64,000 nucleotides of DNA from Elephas maximus indicus (GCF_024166365.1 NC_064837.1:77185553-77249552), one strand, 5' to 3'; shown: positions 11,291 through 23,640, numbered from the stretch's first letter. Translations and numbers: made by a program. The notes: generated from the sequence alone by a model not told the origin.

Positions 11291-13244
11291 TGTTAATGAT
11301 GGGGCCCTGCGCAGATACCTCTCCTTGCTCTCCGTCCTCTGTCAGTTTCTGATTCCATTCGGTGCTTGGCTGAGTTCTCTGTTTCTTCCATTTGGGACGT
11401 CATGTTCCAGGAATGACGTTTGTCCCTGATTTACTTGGTTTTTTGGGTCTTTGCTGTGGAGGGATGGCGTGATGCTTCCGTCTATGGTGCCATGTTGGCC
11501 GGAAGTCTACAATTTTTTTGTTTGTTTGCTTGTGGTTTTTTTTTTTTTTTTTTACAATTTTTTAAAATGCTTTATGATTCATTTCTTCAACTGGATTGAT
11601 CACTATCCTGCAGGATAGGTGTGAGAGAAGTGATTTCAAAACTTTTACCATCACAGGCTTCTACCAATTAAAAACTTAAAAAAAAATTAAAACCAAAATT
11701 TTAAGGTACATTTTATAATCACTTGAAAAGTAGTAAATAGTAAAATTTTGTCTTCAAAATTCTCCTTTCATGTATGAACAGTAAAAAATCTAAAAGAACA
11801 AAGCTAGGAAGTGAGCTCAAAGTTGGCATTTTAACATGGACCACGTGGTGTATGACGTTCTTTATCATTTTTCCCATTGATAAAACAGAAAAAGTAAAGT
11901 TACCCTTAAGAGTCCTGGGGAATATCATTTTTGGATCAGACGAAAATTCCTTTGCATGGTCAAAGGGTATATGGGGCACACGCAGTATTTCGCAATGGTG
12001 GATTGGGACGGCCATTCTCATAGGCAGAAAAGAGAAGCAAATGGGTAAGTGAGAATAAGTAGAGAAAGGAAGTGTTCCTAAGAGCCCAGGGCAGAAGGCA
12101 GGATTCGAGAATTGTGTGTGCTGGTCTTGATTTTGAAACTAACCCATCATGTGATTACAGGCTAACCTCAATTTCTCTAAACTGAAAAATTAGATGAGAT
12201 TATAATACTTGGCATATAATTGGTAAGAGAAGTTTTTTTCCATCATTCCCCAAAAGTACAAAGGACAATGGCAACAAAACTGTTCTAACGGAAAATATGA
12301 AAGGCTGTGATTAATGAGTTTTTCATTCTTTTTAGCAGAAGGTTTCTAAGATCACACCCACTCAAAGAAGTGGTACATAAACTGTTAAAGGGCTGAGTGT
12401 GAATGGTCTTCAGTTGAGCGTCACGGGGTCGTGGGATCTCAGGAGGGGACCTACCCAAGAGACAGTGTCACATAGGGACTGGTCTATCATAAGGAAGGCC
12501 TCCTGAGGAAGTGATGTCTGAACTGAGACCCAAGGCTGAGTAGGATTAGGCAGGCGAGGGACAGCGTGTGTGTGTGTGATATTCTAGCAGAGGGAAGAGT
12601 CCACACAAAGCCAGAGAGAACTGAGAGCAGTGGGGTCAGGGCTGGGTGGTAGGATGGTGGCGGGCAGGGTGAGGATGTGGCTGGGAGATAAGCAGGGCTC
12701 AGATCGTGCTGGCCTTTCAGGCCTTGGGAAGAATTTGAACTGTATCATGGGAGCAATGTGGCAAGGGACTGAGGCCTGCCAGTCTACCTGAGTGAACATG
12801 GAAGTGGATCCCTCCTCAGTTAAGCCTTCAGATGAGTCCACAGCCCTGACCAATGGCTTGACTACAACATCATGAGAGACCTAAGGTGTGGCTGGGACAG
12901 CCATTAAATCATTGAAAGTTGGGAGAGACAAGATCAAATTTACACTTTAGAAACAGCACTCTGCTGTAGAGCTGGAGGAGAGGTTGATGGGGAACAGCCG
13001 TGGAGTCAGGAGTCTGGTTAGGAGGCCACAGCAGAAACCTGTTAGAGAGGAGGCTGGCCTAAACTAGGTTGTTATCAGTGTACATGGGAAGAGGAAAAGG
13101 AGATGATTCACATCTTATTTAGAAATGAGAAATTCTTGCTGATAAGTTGCATGTGGACTATGAGGGATAAGACAAGGACAAGACCAGGATTTTGGTTTGG
13201 GCAATTGGGTAGACATAGTAGCCTCCATGGTTTGGTTACTCTAT

Positions 13245-13480
13245 CAGTTATTTTTTGCAGTGTAATAAATTACCTCAGAATTTAGCAGGTTAAAACAACA
13301 TAACATTTATTATCTCACTGTTGCTGGGCACAGCATAGCTGGATGTCTCTGGCTCAAGGTCTCTCATGAGGCTGTAGTCAAGCTGTTGGTCAGGGCTGTG
13401 GTCTCATCTGAAGGCTTAACTGGAAAGGGATCCGCTTCCATGCTTACTCAGGTAGTTGTTATCAGGCCTCAGTCCCTCAC
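13245..13480 (+). mobile_element. old interspersed repeat, family unnamed
   Basis: TGTAATAAATTACCTCAGAA followed by TTTAGCAGGTTAAAACAACA and TTTATTATCTCACTGTTGCT is a common mammalian interspersed repeat (consensus like ACAAATTACCACAAACTTAG, GGCTTAAAACAACA). I recognise the type but cannot name the family with confidence. The tail probably extends to about 13730. Confidence 0.5.
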
Positions 13481-13893
13481 CACAAGGGCTTGTCCACAGG
13501 GCAGCTTGATCCCCTCGAGGTGAGCCATCTGAGAGGTAAAAGAGCACCAAGACAGAGGCCCATGGTCTTTTTTTGTAACCTGTTCTCAGAAGTGACAGCC
13601 CATTGCTTGTGCCATATTCTATTTGTTAGAAGAGTCAGCAAGTCCAGCCTACTCTCCAGGGGTGGGGATTTACACAAGGGTGTGAATGCCAGGATGCGGG
13701 GATCACTGGGGTCATTTAGGGGCTGCCCACTAGTTAGGAACTATGCTTTGAGGAAAAGGAATTGCCTTTACTTAGGTTGTCCATTAGTAAAGGTTTTAGA
13801 AGGTACTATTGCAAAATGGTGCAAAATTCTAAAGAGAAATAATTATGAAAATGCAAATCAGTTTTTAAGTGTCTCATTGTTACCGTTACTAAA

Positions 13894-14053
13894 CAAAAAA
13901 AACCAAACCCATTGCTGTTGAGTCAATTCAGACCATAGTGACTCTATGGGACAGAGCAGAACTGCCCCTATATGGTTTCCAAGGAGCGGCTCGTGGATTT
14001 GAACTGCCAACTTTTTAGTAGCTGAACTTTAAACCACTGCGCCACCAGGGCTC
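13894..14053 (-). mobile_element. AfroSINE
   Basis: Reverse copy from AAACCAAACCCATTGCTGTT to GCCACCAGGGCTCC. The flanks GTTACCGTTACTAA and TTGCTGTTACTAA look like a diverged target-site duplication. Confidence 0.92.
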
Positions 14054-14856
14054 CATTGCTGTTACTAAGAAGCACTAATTAATATCTGATGACAAAATAA
14101 AAATCTACCTCTCAGACCCTTTGTAGTTTTTATCCATTTTTTCCAGTCCTTTTTTTTTTTTTGCTATACTGTTTGCTGGTTTTATTTTTCATACTCCGCA
14201 GCATAAAATATCAAAACACATGGTGTCCCATCTATTAAGTTTTCTAGGTATAATGCAATAAACCATAAACAGTTTCTCTCTAGAGAGAGCCCTGATACCA
14301 AGGGGTGCGACTGCCACTGGCAAGCTGACTAGAAATTAAAAAAAAAAAAAAATTAAAAAACCCTTTGTATGAAATCCAATTCTGGGGAAATGAAGCACAA
14401 CTGCTTCAAACTATGGTTTACATTTTCTCCATGAGAAGAGCATGGAAACATTCCAAGGGACTATATCTTTTCTAGTGCAGTGGTAACTTCTGTGGACATG
14501 AGTAACCCAGATGATGAGTCTGTGTGGTGGAGGACAGAGAGAAGCACAAGCTAGCAGAGTGGGCTGGGGTAGTTGCCAAAGAATGGAACTTGAAATTACA
14601 CTTCTTGGCCCATTCTCAGCTCTCCTGGGCACTCCAGTGTTTCTCCTGAGGTTGACTGAGGACAGAATAGGACATTGTGGACGTGCTGGCCCCCACCAGG
14701 ATGAGCAGACTGTAATCCCAGAACCCACTCTAACCAACCAATTGGTGGGAGCCAGTCCCAAGAAGAGGTCTCAGAGTGTGCTGTATTGTGCCGAGAATAT
14801 GCCATGGGTATTCTTTTGAACTGTAAAAGTTAAAAAAAAAAAAAGTATTTGTGGTG

Positions 14857-16325
14857 TTTTTTTTTTTAAAATAATGTTTTGTTGTGTTTTCAGTGAAGGT
14901 TTACACAGCACTTTAGGTTTCCATGCAACAATTTCTATACAAGTTGTTCAGTGACATTGGTTACATTCTTCAGAATGCATGAACATTCTCATTATCTCCG
15001 TTCTGCTTGTTCCATTTCCAGTAATCTAGTTTCCCTGCCCCTTTGCATTCTCATCTTTATTTTCAAGTAATTGTTGACTGGTCTCATATAGGTGATTTTT
15101 TAGAGGACAGAGTATTTATGGGTGATATTAATTTTCTTTTGAGCTGATTAGCTATTTAGCTACAAGGTGACCTTAGGGGCTAGTTTTGGTTCAAGTTTTG
15201 AAGAATATGTCAGGGCAATAATCTCTGAAGTCCTCCAGCCTCTACCAGTCCAGAAGGTCTGATTTTTTTTTGTTGTTGTTTTGTTTTAGGAATTTGAGGT
15301 TCTGTTCCACATTTTTCTCCCATTCTATCAGAGTCCATCTATTGTGGCCCTGATTAAATTGGTCGGTAGTGACAGCTGGTCCCAGAGTAGATGAGGCTAT
15401 GTTTCGTGTAGACTAGTTTCTTCTCTGAGTCTTTGATTTCCTTACTTCTCTTTTGCTCCAGATGAGTAAAGACCACTAGTTATATACTAAATTATTACTC
15501 ACAAGCTTTTAAGACCCCAGGCACCACTTACCAAACTAGGATGTAGAACATAACTTTCTGAGCTATATTATGCCGACTGAATGAGATGTCCCATGAGACT
15601 ATGGTCCTAATCCTTCAAACTGAGAAATCCAGTCTGCCAGGTGTTTGGTTATGTCTATGAAATACCTGTAACTGTGCCCCCTATGTGCTTTACCGTATAT
15701 ATGAATATATGTGTGTAAGTCACATGGATGCAATATATATATCCATATGTACACACATATACATAACTTATACACATATATGCCTCAATACTTATATATA
15801 TATACCCATATATATATATATAGTTGGTTGTTTTTACTGTTGTTTCAGAATTATTATGCCATAGCAGTTACCAACAGGTCCTTTTTATGTGTGTACATCT
15901 TAGTGACATCATTTACCTTCATCAAGCTGTGAACACTTCACCCTCATTTGGTGTTACCTTCTCATCACCAAAAATAACAAGTGTCTACTGTCTAGAGAGT
16001 GACTCCCCCTCTCTCCACCCCCTTCCTGGTAACTACCAGTGAACATTAGTTTCTGTATATTTACTTGTTCATGTCATTTCATAAAAGTGAGAACATAAAT
16101 ATATATATATTTTTTGTGATTGATTTATTTTACTGAAGATAATGTCCTCCAGGTTCATTCATGTTCTGAGATGTTTTGGGAACTCATTTCTCTTTGTCCT
16201 GACTAGTATTCCATTGTATGTATGCACCACATTTTACTTATCCATTGATGGGCACTTAGGTTGTTTCCATTTTTTGTTATTGTGAATAATGCTGCGATAA
16301 CATAGGTCTGTGTTTCTGTGGTCTT
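14857..16325 (-). mobile_element. L1, 5'-truncated 3' end
   Basis: Minus-strand L1: a T run at 14857-14867 marks the poly-A tail, followed by TGTTGTGTTTTCAGTGAAGG and, near the other end, ATTCCATTGTATGTATGCAC and TTGTGAATAATGCTGCGATA. It contains an AT-rich simple stretch at 15730-15825. Confidence 0.85.
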
Positions 16326-16375
16326 AATAGTTAAGCTGTATAATGGCTGTATAATATTATATTAAGCGAAGATGT

Positions 16376-16862
16376 GATGGTTAATTTTATGTGCAACTTG
16401 GCTAGGCCATTGTTTCCATTTATTGGCCAAACATTAGTCTAGTTGCTTTTCCATAATGTTACCTAATCAATCCATCAGTTGAAAAGGGTGTTTCACTAGG
16501 GTGTGTACTGCCTCCATACCATAAATAGATACTTTGGCAGAATTTTACTCTGTACTCTTCCTGTCACCTGACTTACAGATCTTGGGATGCAACCCTGCAG
16601 GAGTCTCCAGCCTGTCTCCTCATATACAGATTTTTGACTTGCTAGCTCCCCACAATCCCATGAGCCAATTCCTCAAAGGAAGTCTCTCTGTATATCTATA
16701 TCTATATCTATATCTATATCTATATCTATATCTATATCTATATCTATATATCTATATCTATATCTATATCTATATCTATATCTATATCTATATCATCTAT
16801 ATCTATATCTATCTACAGATATATACTGTTCTCTGTTTCTCTAGAGAGCCCTGACTAAAACA
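16376..16862 (+). mobile_element. unnamed interspersed repeat hosting a (TATATC)n microsatellite
   Basis: Starts TGATGGTTAATTTTATGTGC and ends TCTCTAGAGAGCCCTGACTA plus AAACAG, a repeat seen across mammals. Its interior microsatellite (16691-16816) is about 20 copies of the hexamer TATATC with a few phase slips. The block at 27137-27580 starts with the reverse complement of the same end (GGTTCTCTAGAGAAGCAAAC) and looks like the opposite orientation. Confidence 0.6.
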
Positions 16863-17281
16863 GGAGATAATATAATTAACCATTCTCCTTTGTGAAACAT
16901 TTGGGTTGTTTTCACAATTTTCCTTATATGCAATGAAACACTTTTTTGTTTGTTTGTTTCTCCTCAAGTATTTCCTTAGAATAGATTCTCGGGAGTCAGA
17001 GTACTGACATAAAGGGAGTCAAGGAGGACTGGACTGGGAGCTGAGGACCAAGAGGTGAGGACGGATGGAGACAGTGTCCAGGGGCAAGATTGATACCCAC
17101 AGCTACTGGGCAGCAGTCCAGTCACATCAGTGTGCAAGGCCTAGGACAAAGAGGAACCCAAGGACAAGGCTAAAGACGGAAGGGAGACAAGAAACAGCGT
17201 ATTTGGAATGGAAGGTACCAAGCCCTTGGCTGTGGTCACAGGCTTGGGTAGATGTGAGTTTTAAAGAGCTCTAGGCCATCT

Positions 17282-17515
17282 ATGGAAACCCTGGTGGCAC
17301 AGTGGTTAAGAGTTCGGCTGCTAACCAAAAGGTTGCAGTTCAAATCCACCAGTTGCTCTTCGGAAACCCTATGGGGCGGTTCTACTCTGTCCTCTAGAGT
17401 CACTATTAGCTGGAATTGACTTGACAGCAACTGGCTTGGTTTTTTGTTTTGGTAGGCCATCTGTCCTACAGGGTCACTATGAGTTGGAACCGCATCGGGT
17501 TTGGTTTTTGATTTT
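17282..17515 (+). mobile_element. AfroSINE with duplicated tail and three target-site copies
   Basis: A full SINE (17282-17452, from ATGGAAACCCTGGTGGCACA) is flanked by TAGGCCATCT at 17272-17281 and 17453-17462. A second partial SINE 3' end (17463-17515, GTCCTACAGGGTCACTATGA onward) then follows, ending in another TAGGCCATC at 17516-17524. Confidence 0.92.
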
Positions 17516-17579
17516 TAGGCCATCCCAGATTCTGCTCTATAACTTTTGCAGATGGCACTATGATACTATGTCCAGTGAA

Positions 17580-18535
17580 TGAGTGAATTATTTTTTTTAT
17601 CATAACCAGGTTAGCATTGGATGTTACTGTGTTTTTCTATTGTGATAAAAATATATGTAACACATTTAGCAGTTCAACAGTTTTTACATGTACAATTCAG
17701 AGGCATTGATTAATCATATTGTGTAACCATCACGCATGTCTGTTGCCAAACTTTCCATCACTATTAACAGACACTCAATGCTTCCTAAACAATGACCCTC
17801 CCCACCCCTATCTCCTGCTCCTGGTAATCACTAATATATTTTGGTCTCTATATATTTGCCTATTCTAGATATTTCATGTAAGTGGGATCGCATAGTATTT
17901 GTCCTTTGACTGATTTACTTCACTCACTTTCAGGTTTCATCCATACTGTAGCATGTATCAGGACTTCATTTTTCTTTATGGCTGAGTAATATTACATGGT
18001 ATGTGGAAACATTTTGTTTATTCATTCGTCTGTGATGGACCTTTAGTTTTTTTCTACCTTTTGGCTATTATGAATAGTGCTGCAATGAACACTGGCTTAC
18101 ATTTATCTGTTTGAGTCGCTGCTTTCAAATCTCTTACGTATATGCCTAGAAGTAGAAGCTCTGGTGCTGCAATGGTTAAGCGCTCAGCTGCCACCGAAAG
18201 GCTCCCAAAAGAAGGTCAATTCAAACCCACTAGTGGCTTTGCTGGAAAAATGACCTATTGATCTGTTCCTGTGAAGCTTACAGCCTAGGAAACCCTATGG
18301 GGCAGTTCTGTTTGGTCATATGGGGTCACTGTGAATCAGAATTGATTCCATAGCACACAACAACAACAACAACAACGGTAGTTCCATGTTTAACTTTTTG
18401 AGGGACCACTTGTTTTTCATAGTGGCTACACCATTTTACAATCCCACCACCAATGGATGAGGGTTCGTTTCTCCCTATTCTCACCAAGACGTCACTGTTT
18501 TTAAAGTGCTAATTGCTGAGATATAAACTGGTACG
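17580..18535 (-). mobile_element. old L1 3' region
   Basis: Reverse-oriented L1 remnant with AATCATATTGTGTAACCATC, TATCTCCTGCTCCTGGTAAT, GGCTGAGTAATATTACATGG and ATTATGAATAGTGCTGCAAT. It is interrupted by an AfroSINE at 18155-18378. Confidence 0.8.
18155..18378 (+). mobile_element. AfroSINE inside old L1
   Basis: Forward, long subtype: GAAGCTCTGGTGCTGCAATG through GAAACCCTATGGGGCAGTTC to the RTE-type tail CACACAACAACAACAACAAC, whose CAA repeats are the usual 3' end of RTE-mobilised SINEs. Confidence 0.92.
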
Positions 18536-18767
18536 TAAAGGTTGCTTTAATTGGTTTTATTAGTTCTCAAAGCCTAGCAGTGCCCGGCACACCCTGCCCG
18601 GCACACTGGTTTATTAAATAATTATTAGGGAGAAGAAATATACTTCTTATGTTTGCACAGCATTTGCCTTTACTCATGTAAATTTCTTTTTAAATACTCC
18701 TTTTCCATTTATTTAAAATAATTTAAAGAAAATGAATTTAAAAATAATTTTTAAAAAATGAGTTTGA

Positions 18768-19851
18768 CATGGAGGAATCTGGAGGGCATTGTGCTGAGTG
18801 AAACTGGTCAGTTGCAAAAGGATAAATGTTGCACGAGACCAACTATTATAAGAACTCAAGAAATAGTTTAAACAGAGAAGAAAATATTCTTTGATGGTTA
18901 CGAGAGGGGGGAGGGAGGGAGGGAAGGAGAGAAGTATTCACTAATTACATAGTAGCCAACAACTATTTTAGGTAAAGGGAAAGAAAACACACAATACAGA
19001 AGTCAGCACACCTGGACTAAACCAAAAGCAAAGAAGTTTCCTGAATCAACTGAATGCTTCAAAGGCCAGCGTAGGAGGGACAGGGGTTTGGGGACCATGG
19101 TCACCGGGGACATCTATGTCCATTGGCATATAAAATCTATTAAGAAAACATTCTGCATCCCCTTTGCAGAGTGGCGTCTGGGGCCTTAAACGCTAACAAG
19201 CAGCCATCTAAGATGCATCAATTGGTCTCAACCCACCTAGAGCAAAGGAGAATGAAGAACACTAAAGACACAAGGTAATTATGAGCCCAAGAGACAGAAA
19301 GGGCCACATAAACCAGAGACTACATCAGCCTGAGACCAGAAGAACTAGATGGTGCCCAGCTACAACCAATGACTGCCCTGACACGGAACACAACAGAGAA
19401 CCCTGAGGAAGCAGGAGAGCAGAGGGATGCAGACCTCAAATTCTCATAAAAAGACCAGACTGAATGGTCTGACTGAGACTAGAAGGACCCCGGAGGTCAT
19501 GGTCCCCAGACCTTCTGTTAGCCCAGGACAGGAACCATTCCCAAAGCCAACTCTTCAGACAGGGATTGGACTGGACTGGACTATAGGATAGAAAATGATA
19601 CCGGTGAGGAGTGAGCTTCTTGGATCAAGGAGACACAGGAGAGTATGTGGGCAGCTCCTTTCTGGAGGGGAGATGAGAAGCCAGAGGGGGTCAGAAGCTG
19701 ACTGAATGGACACGAAAATAGAGGGTGGAGAGAAGGAGTGTGCTGTCTCATTAGGGGGAGAACAACTAGGAGTATGTAGCAAGGTGTATATAAATTTTTG
19801 TATGAGAGACAGACTTGATTTGTAAACTTTCACTTAAAGCACAATAAAAAT
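18768..19851 (+). mobile_element. L1, 5'-truncated, with perfect 20-bp target-site duplication
   Basis: A 1084-bp L1 3' end in forward orientation, from CATGGAGGAATCTGGAGGGC to CACTTAAAGCACAATAAAAA. Both flanks carry the same 20 bases TTTTTAAAAAATGAGTTTGA (18748-18767 and 19852-19871). It includes the G-rich 3'UTR tract GGGGGGAGGGAGGGAGGGAA (18906 onward), common to L1 3'UTRs. The intact duplication implies a fairly recent insertion. Confidence 0.95.
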
Positions 19852-20194
19852 TTTTTAAAAAATGAGTTTGAATGAAAGAAGCTTGTGTCTTAAAACAGAG
19901 TTTAAGAAGTCCTCCTGCCCTTGCCAAGTGCAGATCAAAAGGGCCCTTAGAAGGGTGGTGATGTCCTTGGAGCTGAGTGCCCTGCATCCTGAGCTCAGGG
20001 AGAGGCTGTGACATCAGAAACGATTTAAGCAAATTCATCCAAGATCCATAAAACTGGAAGTCTGGGCCCAGAAAGAAGTCGTAACAATTATAACAACAAA
20101 AACCTTACACATATACATTATTTTAAATTTCAGTTACGTAGTTGTGAAAGGATAGTGGTAGTAATAGCGTCAGAACCTGTCTAACATTAGGGGA

Positions 20195-21300
20195 GATAAT
20201 GACCAGGATCAGCCCAAGGCTGATTCCCATGACCTAGATAGAGGTCAGACATACCTTCACTCTCCAACCGTTTTACCAATTCTGACACCAGCTGTCCCTC
20301 CCATGGCACTCTCTCCTTCTTTGCTGAGTTTGATAATCTTTTGCAATGGCCACACAGAACTCACAGATCATACAGTTAAGTGGTTTATTAAGGAACAGGG
20401 TACAACTCAGGATCACATCAACAGGCTACAGCTCAGGATCAGGATCAGGAGGCATGTAGGCAGAGTCTCCCTTCTTCAGTGCAGGGCAGCTCTCTCAGCT
20501 TCTCTTGGCCATGCAGGCCTCCTCTCAGCCTCCAGAGGACAGGCTCCTCTGGACCCCCTGAGGACAGGCTGCTCTTGACCCTGCCATCTGACACTGCCAG
20601 CTCTGCCACTGGGTCCCTTCTGGGCCTGTCGCCATCTTCAGTGTTACAGCCCTTGACCCATGTTACAGCTCTTTTAGGAGGTTCCTTCCCTCTTTTCTCT
20701 CTTGCTTTTTCTCCTTTCTGCTTCTTCCTGCTTCCTGTCTGACTGCTTCCTTCTGTCTCAAAAACCCCTCTGGGGTTGGCTGTTTATATACACATTACCT
20801 CTGCTGTTGAGTCCATTCTGACTCATAGCGACCCTACAGGACCGAGTAGAATTGCCCAGTAGGGTTTTCAAGAAGCGCCTGGTGGATTCGAACTGCTGAC
20901 CTTTTGGTTTGCAGCCGTAGTTCTCAACCATTACACCACTAGGGTTTCCTTTATATACACAGCTCCTTGTCAATTTCAAGGCCCCTCTCAGCTGGGGCCA
21001 CAAGCTGACCAATCCCCACTTGGGAGGCCACCGACACTTCATTTGCATAGTCTATTGACCAATCCCTGTGAGGTGCATACCAATCATGGGGCAGGCTGCA
21101 GCCCAGGACCAGACAAAAAGTGTCAAACTGCAGGTTGTTTACAGCTAACCCGGGAAATGTCAATCAACCTGGACAAAATTAACAAACCCTCTGGGGTAGA
21201 AAAAAAGGACACAGTTAACTCCTCAGGTTTTAGGGGAAAAATCTCTCAAACTGTTTTTCCAAAGAACCAAGACAAAAGGCTACATAAAGGAACTTGTTTC
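20195..21300 (-). mobile_element. probable LTR of an ERVL-like element, reverse oriented
   Basis: About 1.1 kb not explained by SINE or LINE. Near 20370-20400 the plus strand reads ACAGTTAAGTGGTTTATTAA, the complement of an AATAAA-bearing LTR end similar to MLT2-type LTRs. On the minus strand a TATA-like TATATAAAC lies near 20789, with a GATTGGTC (inverted CCAAT) motif farther upstream. The AfroSINE at 20795-20949 is inserted next to the TATA-like site. Borders and family are uncertain. Confidence 0.45.
20795..20949 (-). mobile_element. AfroSINE
   Basis: Reverse copy flanked by a perfect 12-bp duplication TTTATATACACA (20783-20794 and 20950-20961). The head reads GCAGCCGTAGTTCTCAACCA. Confidence 0.96.
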
Positions 21301-21957
21301 ACCACAGTAGCTCTTAATTATTTGAAGGATTAGAAAATGATGAAATTACTTCATTAGGAACAATTTAACTGGAGTAATTGGGTATTGTCACGACTTTAAC
21401 ACAGGACTTCCTAAGCTGTTACTTGAAATCCCGTAAAAGACTGACCTCCATATTTTTGTCTTCCTCCTTCCAACCTCTCAGCGCATCTTCCATGCTGTAA
21501 AATGCAAACTGGTCATTTCACTGTCCTGCTTAAAGTCCTATGGCTCTCTATCACCTAACGAGGAAATCTAAATTCCTAAGCATTTTAACTTTAAGAAAAC
21601 AAAAGCCTTAAGATGACAAATGGTGCTCTTTTTGCTTTCCAAAAATCTAGATCTGCAATATCCAACGAAAAGCCACTAGCAATGAGCCACTGGTGACTAC
21701 TGAATATTTGAAAGAGAGCTAGTAGAAATGGAGATGTGCTGTAAGTTGAAAGCACACATGGGATATGGAAGATTTAGTAAGAAAAACAATATATCTCATT
21801 AAAAATTGTTTGTATTAATTACATGATTAAATTATACTATTTTGCATATATAGTTAACATTTAGTTTTCTTCATGAAGTAAACATCCTCCAAACTGGGCT
21901 GATAAACAGCATCACAATAAATAGAGAAGAAATTGAAGTTGTCATTGATTTCATCCT

Positions 21958-22296
21958 ACACCTTCTCCCTTATCTACTATCTCATTATCTAACATTTTGC
22001 ATTTGACAATAATAAAAAGTGTACTATCTACTATTTTGCTCATTAATGATGCCCATCTGGCAGCAGTGAATGCCAAGGTGTGAGGCAAGAGTAACTCTGG
22101 ATGGTTTGATGTGTCTACTTAGCTGGGCCATGATTCTCAAGTGGTTTGGCTGTTTATGTAATGATGTAATTTTGCAGTTATGTAATGATGTAGTCATCCT
22201 CCATTTTATGATCTGATGTGATCATCCTCCATTTTTGAATAACACTGATTTCACATAATGACTTGATATTTGGAACCAAACCATGTCAAAAGGTGA
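21958..22296 (+). repeat. unclassified ~340-bp repeat, copy A
   Basis: Begins ACCTTCTCCCTTATCTACTA, contains TGGTTTGGCTGTTTATGTAA and TAGTCATCCTCCATTTTATG, and ends near GTGAAGAGAGGTTGTAC. It interrupts the RTE coding region, which fixes both borders to within a few bases. It lacks a poly-A tail. A second copy lies at about 52576-52915. Confidence 0.75.
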
Positions 22297-22463
22297 AGAG
22301 AGGTTGTACTTGGATCAACAACCAACGTCCATGGAAGCAGCCACCAAGAAATTAAACAATGTGTTACATTGGATATATCTGCTGTAAAAGGTCTCTTAAA
22401 GATTTCAGAGGCAAAGATGTCACTTTGATGACTAAAGTGTGCCAGACCCAAGCAACGATTTTT

Positions 22464-23640
22464 TTTTTGTGATCTTTTTTTTTGTGTGTGTGCTTTAAGT
22501 GAAAGTTTACAATTCAAGTCAGTTTCTCATACAAAAATCTATACACACATTTTATGTGACCCTAGTTGCTCTCCCTACAAGGTGACAAAACACTCCTTTC
22601 CCCCACCCTGTATTTCCCATGTCCATTCAACTAGCTCCTGTCTACCTCTGCCTTCTCATCTCACCTCCAGACAGGAGCTGCCCACATAGTCTCATGTGTC
22701 TACTTGAGCTAAGAAGCACACTCCTCACCAGTATTATTTTATGTCTTATAGCCCAGTCTAATTTTTGTCTGAAGAGTTGGCTTCAAGAATAGTTTTAATT
22801 TCGGGCTAACAGAGTCTGGGGATCATGACCTCTGGGGTCCCTACAGTCTCAGTCAGACCATTCAGTTTGGTCTTTTTACTAGAATTTGAAGTCTGTATCC
22901 CACCTTTCTCCTGCTCCATCAGGGATTCTCTGTTGTGTTTCCTTTCAGGGCCGTTATTGGTGGTAGCCAGGTACCATCTAGTTCTTCCAGTCTCTGGCTG
23001 ATGGCATCTCTGGTTTACGTGGCCCTTTCTGTCTCTTAGGCTCTTTGTGTCTTTGGTGTTCTTCATTCTCCTTTGCTCTAGGTGGGTTAAGACCAACTGA
23101 TGCATCTTAGACAGCTGCTTGCTAGCTTTTAAGACCTCAGATGCCACTCTCCAAAGTGGGATGCAGAACGTTTTCCTAATACACTTTGTTATGCCAATTG
23201 ACCTAGATGTTCCCTGAAACCATGGTCCCCAGACCCCCGCCCTGCTACTTTAAGTTTTTGGTTGTATTCAGGAAATTGCTTTTGGAATAGTCCATTTGTG
23301 CTGACTTCCCCTGTATTGTGTGTCGTCCTTCCCTTCACCTAAAATAATTGTTGTCTACTATCTAGTGAATACCCCCTCCTTCCTCCTCCCCCTTGAAACC
23401 ATCAAAGAACATTTTCTTCTGTGTTTAAACCTTTTTTTGAGTTCTTATAATAGTGGTTTCATACGATATTTGTCCTTTTGCCACTGACTAATTTCACTCA
23501 GCATAATGCCTTCCAGATTCCTCCATGTTATGAGATGTTTCACGGATTCATCATTGTTCTTTATCATTGCATAGTATTCCATTGTGTGACTATACCATAA
23601 TTTATCCATTCATCCGTTGACAGGCACCTTGGTTGTTTCC
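22464..23640 (-). mobile_element. L1, 5'-truncated, inside the RTE
   Basis: Minus-strand L1 3' end: T-rich tail around 22464-22483, then GCTTTAAGTGAAAGTTTACA, with the truncated end at GCACCTTGGTTGTTTCC. The flanks AAGCAACGATTTTT and AAGCCATGATCTTTTT look like a diverged target-site duplication that matches the undisturbed RTE sequence. Confidence 0.9.

Larger units (their letters stand above)
7096..11510 (-). mobile_element. L1-like element with 5'UTR and ORF1 but no ORF2 (half-L1)
   Basis: Read on the minus strand: a GC-rich 5'UTR (11510 to about 9842) beginning near GGCCAACATGGCACCATAGA, an L1 ORF1 (9841-8626), a 335-bp A-rich segment (8625-8290), then L1 3'UTR ending in a T run on the plus strand at 7096-7107 (the poly-A tail). 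The roughly 3.8-kb ORF2 with endonuclease and reverse transcriptase is entirely missing. This is the layout of HAL1 (half-L1) elements, or of one L1 that lost ORF2. An AfroSINE is inserted at 8076-8230. No clear target-site duplication was found. Confidence 0.8.
11511..14856. other. intergenic with old repeats only
   Basis: 11511-12420 shows nothing recognisable. 12430-13000 (GGAAGTGATGTCTGAACTGA, GGCCTTTCAGGCCTTGGGAA) is an ancient interspersed repeat of uncertain name. 14054-14855 holds nothing beyond an A run. No exon features. Confidence 0.55.

Noticed and set aside
9842-11510. GC-rich, CpG-bearing block as a gene promoter or CpG island
   Set aside because: It is continuous with L1 ORF1 and ends in the L1-type GGCCAACATGGCACC start, so it is a transposon 5'UTR, not the promoter of a host gene.
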